Positions 56,008 to 64,000 of a stretch of DNA of 64,000 bases are shown here, piece after piece. The stretch's first letter is position 1. Every line of letters begins with the position of its first letter. Source of the DNA: Linanthus parryae (taxonomy: Eukaryota > Streptophyta > Magnoliopsida > Ericales > Polemoniaceae); the NCBI GenBank assembly GCA_023055425.1, contig JALGPY010000002.1, forward strand, positions 137,635,927 to 137,699,926. The letters are read 5' to 3'. A program made the translations under genes and the position numbers. The notes under the pieces were generated by a model that was given only the letters and a program-made list of their open reading frames with translations, was not told the DNA's origin and searched no databases.

Positions 56008-56130
56008 ATTCTTCAAGATTTTAAAAATCTGGCTTTCCTTCCAATAAATTTTCTGAATTCGCTTCAAACTCCACGGATCTGTGTATGGAGGTAGAGAGAG
56101 AAAAATGGGGCAAAAACGTGCTGCTGTCCG

Positions 56131-56197
<67 letters not shown>
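56131..56197 (+). repeat. Poly(A) run of 67 bases
   Basis: An uninterrupted A tract on the plus strand (T in element orientation). Length may be affected by assembly or slippage. Poly-Lys or poly-Phe readings here are artefacts. Confidence 0.9.
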
Positions 56198-56199
<2 letters not shown>

Positions 56200-56269
56200 T
56201 CTTCTGCCTTGTATACGCAAACAGGGAGCAATTTGAAAAAGTTTTTTTTTTTTTTAATTCCATATTTTC

Positions 56270-56520
56270 ACTGCTGGCTGCGTATATACGCAACCCTGCG
56301 TATATACGCAGTCAGCAACAAAAATAATTTTTTTTTCAATTTTTTTTTTTTTTTCAAAATCCTGAAATTTTCGCTATTGACTGCGTATATACGCAGGTCT
56401 GCGTATATACGCAAGCAGCAGGTAAAAAAAAAATATTTTTTTTTTCAAAATTCTGAAATTTTACTGCATGCTGCGTATATACGCAGCAGCCTGCGTATAT
56501 ACGCAGGCTGCAGGTAATTT
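56270..56520. repeat. Tandem repeat of T tracts plus TGCGTATATACGCA pairs
   Basis: Three units of about 90-100 bp. Each has a T-rich tract, a TTCAAAATYCTGAAATTTT-like phrase (from the second unit), and two palindromes: 56279/56297, 56382/56400 and 56472/56492. It is the only place outside the LTRs where this palindrome occurs in the window. Confidence 0.9.
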
Positions 56521-56686
56521 TTTTTTCAAACATAATTTTTTTTTTTCTCTCTACTCCTTTTTGTTCTCGTTTTCTGCTCTGCTGTATCTGCACATGCTCA
56601 ATTCAAAGTCAATACCCACTCATCTTACCTCTCTCAAAATTCAAAACTGAAAATAAAACTTGAAATAATTTAAACTAACTTACTAC

Positions 56687-56745
56687 GTTGGGTTGCCTCC
56701 CAACCAGCGCTTGTAATTTACGGTCGACGGCCCGACCCAGTTACC
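56687..56745 (-). other. Conserved noncoding block (Athila-C copy)
   Basis: GTTGGGAGGCAACCCAAC (minus, 56687-56704) preceded by CCAGCGCTTG-type and GGTCGGGCCGTCGACCG sequences. Differs from Athila-A 10387-10445 at only a few bases. Confidence 0.75.
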
Positions 56746-56755
56746 TCATGTTTGC

Positions 56756-57295
56756 TCAAGGAACGTCAAAACCGCCAGGGTCTACTTTGACGTCTGCTTC
56801 CGGGCCCAGATATGGCTTGACCCGGTTTCCGCTCACCCACCGAGAACTCAATTTTTCCGGGAAAAACTGCTTTCGAGAATCGCAGAGACGTATTTTCTGA
56901 CCTACTTGAAACTGCTTTGGCTGTGCTGAAGTTTGATGGCTCGGGAGCGGTCTAACCTCTCGGGTCGGTGGCTCCTTGAGTGACGGGACCAGGGCCAATT
57001 TCTGCCCACCTTTTTCGTCCAGCTGTAAACTGGTCCGGTTTTCAGTTTGCATGGCCTGCTCCTCCTGGAATCTCTCCTCGTTCTCTCTGTCCACTCTGTC
57101 AATTTCTGCCCATAGCTCGTCCATCTCCTCGTTTTCCCAGCCTTCTTCGACTACCTCCACTACGAAGATATCTTCATGCTCGTAATATTTCGGTAGTTGC
57201 AGATTTTTGAAAACGTTGAACTTCACCTTGTCTTCATTGATTTGCATGGTCAGTTCTCCGCTCTTGCAGTTTATCATGGCTTCTCCAGTGGCCAA
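56756..57295 (-). pseudogene. Athila-C protease end fused to the integrase C-terminus
   Basis: Open for 179 codons: the protease C-terminal part (GEAMINCKSGELTMQINEDK), an acidic stretch, REVRPLPSHQTSAQ, then KQFQVGQKIRLCDSRKQFF..KLSSRW and NRVKPYLG, which is the C-terminal end of an Athila integrase (compare 10456-10686). Thus RT, RNase H and the integrase core are deleted, plus a smaller gap after SSRW. The frame differs from 57234-57728 by a base in a T run near 57291-57296. Confidence 0.75.
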
Positions 57296-57806
57296 AAAAT
57301 GGTCTGCCCAGAATGAGTGGTACGTCTCCTGCCTCCATATCCAGAATTACGAAATCTGCCGGAAAAATCAATTCTCCGACTTTCACAAGAATATCTTCAA
57401 TAACTCCGTAAGCCTGCTTCACGGATCTGTCCGCCATTTGCAGCTTGATTCTGGTGGGCCTGAGTTCACCGATTTTCAAAGTTTTGAAAATCGACAAAGG
57501 CATCAGATTGATACTGGCCCCTAGGTCACACAGAGCCTTTCCTGTGTAAGCATTACCTAGGGTCACCGGGATGACAAAACTGCCAGGGTCCTTCCTCTTC
57601 CTCGGTAGCCCATTCTTCACACAGTTGCTCACTTCTGCCGTCAGATTTATTGTCTCGAAATCGCTCATACGTTTCCGTCCATACAAAATATCTTTGAGGA
57701 ACTTGGCATAAGTGGGCATCTTTGCCAACGCCTCCGCAAAGGGTATGTTGATCTTCAGCTGTTTGAAAATCTCGAGAAATCTGGCGTAGTCCTTGCTATC
57801 ATCCCT
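57234..57806 (-). pseudogene. Athila-C protease region
   Basis: In the same frame as gag after TAG 57807-57809. FLKDILYGRKRMSDFETINL, then the retropepsin site ALCDLGASINLMPLSIF, QMADRSVKQAYGVIEDILVK, FPADFVILDMEAGDVPLILG. A frame change after GRPFF leads out of frame. The active-site Asp is present. Confidence 0.85.
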
Positions 57807-59357
57807 CTATCGTGTCTTCAAAGGATACGGCACCTCCTTGGAGACAGGTACCGTTTCTGCTTCCTTCTCGTTCTGCACTGCATCCTGCTCAACCGAGCCC
57901 TTCGGCTGGGGGCGGTCGGCTGAGCTGTTATCCTGGCCAAATATTTCGCGCTCGATTTCTTTCGACTTTTCTGCACGTGCATGGCTAGGATACGGTGGAT
58001 CCTGTAGTGCTAATCCACTCCGAGTGGTGATGGCATTGATCTGAGCACGTGGATTATTAACAGTGGTCGAGGGTAAGTTCCCTGGTGCTCTTTCCGTTAA
58101 CTGCTGTGCTAACTGCCCTACTTGTACCTCCAAAGCGCGCAGTGATGTTTTGGTCGTCTGCACGTCGGCTGTCAGGGCGTCCATGTGCTCGAACCGGGAC
58201 TCCATGGTCTGGAACATGGACTTGATCTCCTTCATCTGAGCGTCGTACTGCTGTGCAGATGGGCCCGACTGAGCCTGCTGCGTCGGTGCAGCCTGCTGGG
58301 CTGGTGGCCTGTGCTGGAACCCCGGTGCATAAACTGCTGCGTTCGGGTTTCCGTACCGGAACCCGGGATGGTCTCTCGTACCCGGTCTGTACCGGCTCGG
58401 ATCCCACTGCTGCTGTACGTAATTGGAATCTTCGTTTCCGAGCCCCTCGATGGCTGTGTCCAAATCTGTTTTTCCTACTGCATCAGTTGAGTAAACTTTC
58501 TTGACCAAATCTTGAACGATCTTGGCCAGATTGTCTATCCGGTCGTCTTCCACTGGCTCGGCTCGGGCCTTAATCCTGCGATCGTCAAACAGGCGAGTGT
58601 CCTGTTTGGCTAATTGCTTCATCAGCTCATAGGCACCGTCCTTGTCCACATGGTACAGAAAGTTTCCTCCAGCTTCTCTGTCAATCCTGTCAGCACTCTC
58701 CCTGTCTAGGGCATGGTAGAATACCTGCAGGATCTTCGGGTCTCCAAAACCGTGGTTTGGACACTTTTTCACCAATCTCATCAATCTGTCCCATGCGTCT
58801 ACCACCGTCTCCCCTTTCTTCTGCTTGAATGACAGAATCTCGCTTTGTAATTGAATGACCCGAGAGGCGGGGTAAAATTTGGCCAGAAAATCGGTGACAC
58901 ACCCCTTCCATGTTGTGATCGATCTGGGTGGTCGGGATTCGAGCCAGTCGTTGGCTACTCCGTACAGGCAGTATGGAAAGAGTATTAGCATGAGCGCCTC
59001 GGCTCCAACTCCCTTATACCGGACTTTGTTGCAATAGTCCTCAAACTTCCCGATGAAGTCGTTCGGGTCTTCGTCAGCTTTGCCATGAAACGGGCAGAGG
59101 GTCTAAACAGTCTGGATGGTGGAGGGTTTGATGTCAAAGTGTTCTGCAGTGATCTCGGGCACCACAATAGCTCGCTCATGCCCCCCCCCCGTGGGGACTT
59201 CAAAATTCTTCACCAACGCCTTTCCAGACCTGTTGTACGTCCTCTGGTTGCTCCGGGCAGCGAATCCTGCTGCGACAAGATCTTCGATGTACCGAGCCAT
59301 CTCGGCTGGAGTACGTGTCTCGGGCAGTTCTGGCGTTTTCTCGCTATTGTCGCCCAT
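57807..59357 (-). pseudogene. Athila-C gag with one internal stop
   Basis: ATG at 59357 (MGDNSEKTPELPETRTPAEM). One TAG at 59103-59105 interrupts an otherwise open frame that runs to TAG 57807-57809; after that the same frame continues into protease. Capsid region: LFPYCLYGVANDWLESRPPR, SITTWKGCVTDFLAKFYPAS, DAWDRLMRLVKKCPNHGF. The C-terminal part is Gln/Pro-rich with INAITTRSGLALQDPPYPSH. Both stops could come from CAG by a single C to T change. Confidence 0.85.
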
Positions 59358-59478
59358 CCTGAAAAAGTAGAGATCTCAAGAGCAGTGAGATAACAGAAAA
59401 ATAAAAATAAAAATAAAAATAAAATAAAAATAAAAACTCTGAAAAGTAATTCGGACTACTAAATAAACCCTAAAAAGT

Positions 59479-59501
59479 CCCCGGCAACGGCGCCAAAAAC
59501 T
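59479..59501 (-). other. Athila-C primer binding site
   Basis: Minus strand AGTTTTTGGCGCCGTTGCCG then GGGAC, directly after the LTR end GCGCATCA; the standard Athila/Tat primer site. Confidence 0.9.
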
Positions 59502-61123
59502 TGATGCGCAATTTAGCGTGCTATTCGCAAGTATACGAATCAAGTAGTATAGAGTGTATTACGACTCAGATTATCGATCCCACAGGGACTTTGCAGGTTT
59601 TTCTAGTAATCAGTTTTAACGAACAGAGTGTAAAAGGAGGAATATTTTGAGAGTTTGTTTGCTAACTAAGTACTGAAAGTAAATAACTGAAACGTAAATA
59701 TTTTTGTGAGAATTTTCTGAATTATCTTAAGGTTGTAAATCTAGGGTTTAAGATACTAGGTCCCGGGATCCCCTAGGGTTCTTCAGATTTTCGTTCTTTG
59801 TTTGACATGAAAACACACAGCAGTCTCGTTACCCGTGCCACGTACCAATTGTGCAGTATCTTTTCTTTTCCTGCACGTTATCACAATCCTGCAGACTTTC
59901 GGATTCCTGTTAAGCTGCCTAAATCTGCAGTCTCGTTCTAAGGCTGCTAGGGTTTCTAACCTGTCCTGATGGCCCGGGTCAGATTCTCTAACAGTTGGTC
60001 TCAACGATTTCAGGCTAGTCCTAACTCCCCTTCGCTAGTCGGCCCATCGGGGTAAGGTGCTAAATTCTGTCTTCTCTTCCTAACCCTAACCGGACGTTTT
60101 CACCTACCGGCTCGGGTCTGTAGCAATTCTGGTAAGCTACTCCGATCATGCATAAACAGTAAAATTCAAAGACAGAATAACTGATAAAGCTGCTGATATT
60201 AAGATAACGTAATCATGAATTCATAGTCAAAACGTAGAACTAATCTGAAAACGAAACCCTAGGTTCACCGAGAACCTAGGTAAAAGTTTAGCTACTAAAA
60301 CTCATAACGTAAATAGCACAGATTTTTGAATGAGAGAGAAGAAGAGCAAACGGGTGTCTTGAATCTGGATTCACGTTTCCGTGCTCTCCGGGGATGCTCC
60401 GTCTTCTCCGTCGGTTGTGCTGTCTTTTATTGATCGTATTGATGTTCAAAACGAGTCTGGACGAGTCTTTAAATAGTGCTGTTTTTTCCCGAAACGCTTG
60501 CGCCAGAATTTACGAAAACTGCCATCGGTCCACCGTCTTTGACCAAAAAGTCAAACTGGCTGCGTATATACGCAGGGTTGCGTATATACGCAACCAGGGC
60601 ATGTATACACCTCCCCATCTCCCCCTCCTGCCTGCGTATATACGCAAGGCTGCGTATATACGCAGGCAGGGGGGTGGAGATGGGGCCCTGCTTGGTCCTT
60701 TGGTGGGCCTGGTTGGGTCCCCTGGGTCCCACTCTTCTGCCCGAAATCTCCGGTTTTCCTTCCTCGGTCGGTTTTCACTGCTCGTTTTTCCTCCAGTCTT
60801 TCCGTTTTCCATTCCACTCTCCCTTGTACCAGTCTCGGTCAAATCCTGTCCCGAACATTTTCTGCACGTTTCCCGAGGCGATCCCGGTTCTGTCTCGGCA
60901 CGCATCCCTATGCGCTTTCCGAACCTGTTCCTGTAAAGACATAAAAAAACCCGCGATCATATCCAATAAAAGTACAAAACATGCAGAAATTCACGAAGAG
61001 CAAATAAACGTCTCGTTCCTAAAACCGAGGCTTTTCGAGGGTGAATTCTGGCTAAAACGCGACTTTCCAGCACACATACACATCTTTTCAGGCTATAAAA
61101 TAACCCCTATTTGGGCGTTATCA
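59502..61123 (-). repeat. Athila-C 5' LTR
   Basis: 1622 bp; minus strand TGATAACGCCCAAATAGGGG at 61123 to TTGCGCATCA at 59502. Four palindromes (60561, 60579, 60633, 60651). It differs from the 3' LTR by one palindrome unit, a 2-base indel in an A run and a handful of substitutions. Confidence 0.95.
60561..60664. repeat. TGCGTATATACGCA palindrome cluster in the Athila-C 5' LTR
   Basis: Two pairs: 60561-60574 and 60579-60592; 60633-60646 and 60651-60664. The second pair lacks the third unit found in the other LTR. Confidence 0.95.
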
Positions 61124-61768
61124 TCCCGACCTCAGAAAAAATATTATGTGGGTTAATCAAACCAAAATGCAACGAGGAGGGAGGAATCGATAATAACCCG
61201 TGCTAGGGTTCAACAACTTCTTTCCCGTTATCTCACTCCATACAAGCACAATTCCCAAATTAATTTGGGGATTTAAATCGTTTTCCAAAGGGGGTCATAT
61301 GGTAGTAGCAGGTCCAAAGGTGATGCTACAGAGGTGGAGATGGCGGTGGTGGTTCATGGGTGTTCTTGGCGGTAGGAGGAGAAAACAATGGACGAAGATG
61401 AGAGATGAGAGAGAGAGAGAGAGAAGATGTTTTTTCCAAATTGTCCTGGTGAAGAACGGAGTTGGAGATGTTGCCTCTTCACCTAGTGAGGTGGCAAATT
61501 GAGTTGGACAAGTGTCTCTCATGCATAGGGGGTGGAAGTGTAGTTTTCCGAACTTTGGGGTACTAACTAGAATTAGATAACTACTAATTTTCAGAGAACT
61601 GCAAACCATCCCAAATATTACTAGTGCTTCCAAAATCATTCTAACAACTTCCAAAATTTCCAACACTCGCCAAACTTCAACTTTAAAGACGTGACAAATC
61701 ATCTACACCTTTTCCCACAAAGTCTTGATATTGCTCTTTAAGTCGGCTTGAAAATTAGGGGTATTACA
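61124..61768 (-). mobile_element. Tekay-like solo LTR, piece 1 (5' end)
   Basis: Minus strand starts TGTAATACCCCTAATTTTC at 61768, like the LTR at 20355. It is noncoding, with a GA run at 61408-61424. It is inserted in a LINE: the LINE frame breaks at 61769 and continues at 18432. Confidence 0.7.
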
Positions 61769-64000
61769 CCCAGGGTGACTAGTGGTTATGATATTGTACG
61801 TATTGTGCCTTGGAATCCATGTATCTTTAAATAGAAGAACCTCATGACCGTTCCCCACCTTCCAAAACAGGCCTTATTTAATGGAATCTCGACCCGCAAG
61901 TATACTCTTGAAAGCATAGAAATTTTGATTTTTATGAGAAAAATCCACATCAATGATTGAGGAGTTCTTGAAATATTTTGCTTTCAAAACCCGTCTCAAA
62001 AGGCTGTTTGGATTCCTAAGAAGCCTCCAAGGATATTTCGCAAGAATATCTACATTGAAAGCATGGAAATCTCGAAACCCGACACCTTCTTTTTCTTTCG
62101 ATTTCTTCAGTTTAGTCCAACAATCCAATGAGTCTTCTTGTGATCCGCTTCATCCCCCCCACCAAAATTGGCATACTAATCTCTCAAGATCCATGAAAAT
62201 TTTTTTTGGGAACAAGAAGCATCCCATCGCATAGTTTGAGATCGCCTGAACACCACTTTAATCAAAAAAATCTTTACATGTTGCTGATAACTCTTTGCTC
62301 TTCCATCCTTTTAGCTTCCTCTAAACTCGTTCTGGTAGGAAGGTGAAAGTAGAAGTCTTACGTCTACCAATAGACGTCGGCAGCCCCAGGTAATTTTCGT
62401 GAGCGTCCACAAGCCGCACTCCACATAAGTGACTCAAGTTGGCTTAATCTTTAGGGTTAACATTATCCGAGTAAACTAATGAGGATTTTTCCAAATTGAG
62501 AACCTGAGCAGATGCTTCCTCATACGCCCACAATATGTCTCGTCAAGCTCCAATCTCGGTGCTAGAATCCTTTTTAAATAACAAACTATCATTTGCAAAA
62601 AAATAAATATTAGATAACAGGACCGCCCCTAGAGGCCGCCAATCCAGATAATTGCACATCCTGCACAGCCAAAGAAGGACTTCGTGAGAGAGTCTCACTA
62701 ACAAGAAGGAATAAATATGGAAACAAAATAAATCCTTGTATCAATCCCCTCTCTGGTGTAATAGATCCCTGGACTTCCACAATCACAATGAGGCTATAGG
62801 AGGCCGTAGAAACACACTTCCTTACCAGATTAATCCACTGAGTACTAAACCCATGCGCTCCATAGTGGCTCTTAGAAAATCACATTCAACTCGATCATAA
62901 GCCTTACTCATATATGTTTTGAGAGCCAAGAATCTCGTCTTTCCTTTTTTCTTGTTCTTCATCGTATGTAGCAATTCAAAAGCAGTTATATTGTTGCTCG
63001 CGATTAACATTCCCGGCAAAAAATCACTCCAGTATTCCACAAGATTATAGGCGCAATCAGTGGGTTTCCTGAACTATTTAGCTTTAGCAATATGAGCGAT
63101 GAGTGTATGATCGAACCTGGTAATGTCTCCTTCTCCGTTCTAAATCTGTAGGCAAGTATGTTCCACATCAATTATAATACTCTAGTGCTTCTGGTAGAAA
63201 ATAGCAAGAAATCAATCGGATCCTGGAGCCTTAAAGGTGCAAATTGCCCCACGGTTTCCCAACAAATTCAGCTGTAAAAGGTTGGTTCATAAAGCCCATC
63301 TTCTCCAAAGAAACCAACTCCACAATCCCAGCCATGACTGGCTGCATCTACTGTCAAACTAGATTAGAGGAAGTGAAAATTGTTTTGAATTCTTAAGAAT
63401 CTGGACTACCTGCTGTGGGTTATCAGTCCAAACTCCCATGTCATTTTCCGAGCCAGTGATTGGTTTCTAGCTCTTCGAATGATCACCTTGCGGTGAAAAA
63501 AACCAATGTTTTGATACCCTTTGCGCATCCAACTATCCCTGGATCTCTGTCTCCACATATCCTCCTCCCTTAATAGGATTCGGAGAATATCCTCGCGGAG
63601 TGACTTGGCCTATTCTAAGGTCTCACAAGTTTCCACACCTGAAGTAAGATCTTGAAGCCAACCCCTTACGGTTTTAAGTTGCCGGTTCACACTACCGAAA
63701 GATGAAGCTTCCTAGTGATTTAAAGCACTGGACACAGAATAAATATTTTCACTGACCACACTAGCCGAATTGGCCCATGTGTTGGCAACAATATCCTTAC
63801 ACCCTTGTCGGTGTAAAAACTGGCCGAATTGAGCCCGAGCTTGGCCAAATATCTCAATCCATTCGTCTGTAACAAGGAAGCAATCAAGACGCTGTCTAAT
63901 TGCCATGTTGTCTCCCTGATTATTGCTCCAAGTGAACCAGGAGCCCGAATAACCCATATGTCATAAACGTAACTGGTGAATAACGCTAAAAAATCCCTCT
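61769..64000 (-). pseudogene. LINE (L1-like) with endonuclease and reverse transcriptase remnants, continues past the window
   Basis: From the right edge down: an endonuclease C-terminal part (MGYSGSWFTWSNNQGDN.., RQRLDCFLVTDEWIEIF, 63712-63957); the RT N-terminal part (ASNNITAFELLHTMKNKKKG.., TYMSKAYDRVECDFL, 62822-63040); the RT core, where the catalytic motif reads FANDSLLF instead of FADD (about 62580-62610); and the region after RT (EGVGFRDFHAFNVDILAKYPWRLL, FKSILAGRDSIK, then LFWKVGNGHEVLLFKDTWIPRH, 61800-62128). Stops and frameshifts throughout. The frame continues at 18432 downward. Confidence 0.85.

Larger units (their letters stand above)
54004..56686 (-). other. Athila-C long 3' noncoding region
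   Basis: No coding signal in 2.7 kb. Contents: T tract at about 54629-54650, polypurine-like tracts at 54754-54768 and 55561-55575, the three-hairpin module at 55885-56007, a run of 67 A at 56131-56197, and the T-tract/palindrome tandem repeat at 56270-56520. Confidence 0.7.
52379..61123 (-). mobile_element. Athila-C: recent non-autonomous Athila-type element
   Basis: LTRs 59502-61123 (5') and 52379-53989 (3') are almost identical. Intact primer site TTTTTGGCGCCGTTGCCGG, polypurine tract GTGTGGGGGTATT, gag-protease frame, then a jump straight to the last part of integrase. RT, RNase H and the integrase core are absent. A long noncoding 3' part follows (54004-56686). The 3' LTR lacks about 30 terminal bases and no target repeat is visible, so that edge has been altered. 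Near-identical LTRs indicate recent movement, presumably with enzymes of a related Athila element. Confidence 0.9.

Noticed and set aside
53409..56505. CRISPR-like array of short repeats
   Set aside because: The repeat is a 14 bp palindrome with spacers of 4 to about 70 bases, inside LTRs of a plant element, with no cas genes. Not CRISPR.
56021..56517. Poly-Phe and poly-Lys proteins
   Set aside because: Translations of the 67-base A run and nearby T tracts.
61295..61702. Open frame of 135 codons at 61295-61702
   Set aside because: Falls in the 5' piece of the Tekay-like LTR; hydrophobic/Ser-Leu composition comes from GA/CT-rich sequence.

Overview
The window comes from a flowering plant, most likely a eudicot. 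Every recognisable coding region belongs to a plant transposable element: SIRE-like Ty1/copia, Athila- and Tekay-like Ty3/gypsy, an L1-type LINE, a Pack-MULE and a Tourist-like MITE. I see no intact host gene, rRNA or tRNA. The nearest thing to host coding DNA is a phytocyanin-like exon carried inside the Pack-MULE. All element genes are broken by stops, frameshifts, deletions or insertions.

Layout. 1-519 is the end of a gypsy LTR inserted in SIRE-1. SIRE-1 (520-9450, minus) is a copia element whose gag is split by a Pack-MULE (5978-7610). SIRE-1 sits in Athila-A (9451-17515, minus), which is inserted in the RNase H region of a LINE (17516-18432, minus). The LINE is then interrupted by a Tekay-like solo LTR on the minus strand. 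That LTR survives in four pieces (18433-18643, 38682-39107, 51219-52378, 61124-61768) because three LTR elements lie in it: SIRE-2 (18644-38681, plus), SIRE-D (39108-51218, minus) and Athila-C (52379-61123, minus). The LINE resumes in frame at 61769 and runs to the right edge, with reverse transcriptase and endonuclease remnants. SIRE-2 carries a Tekay solo LTR (20355-23776), a MITE (25653-26098) and a gypsy-type element without pol, B (29909-36925). SIRE-D carries a solo copia LTR (44035-45316).

Functional logic. The copia elements have gag with two zinc knuckles, then protease, integrase, reverse transcriptase and RNase H. A third ORF follows pol, lies beyond an internal polypurine tract, and has its own gene-like pyrimidine-rich leader. 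SIRE-2 lacks the reverse transcriptase core, and Athila-C lacks everything from reverse transcriptase to most of integrase although its LTRs are nearly identical. Element B has LTRs, primer site and polypurine tract but no pol. These three could have moved only with enzymes supplied in trans.

The most unusual feature is that five element groups each carry their own short palindrome, clustered or repeated in LTRs and elsewhere: TGCGTATATACGCA (Athila-C), TTTCAAGGCCTTGAAA (SIRE-1/2), CTCAAGGCCTTGAG (SIRE-D), GATCACAA-A-TTGTGATC (B) and GTCTTCG-TG-CGAAGAC (Athila-A). Elements B and C also share a 3' noncoding module of three ordered hairpins with conserved spacing, a block containing TTGGGAGGCAACCCAA, and repeated polypurine-like tracts. 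These are good candidates for undescribed regulatory or RNA-structural systems of plant retroelements.
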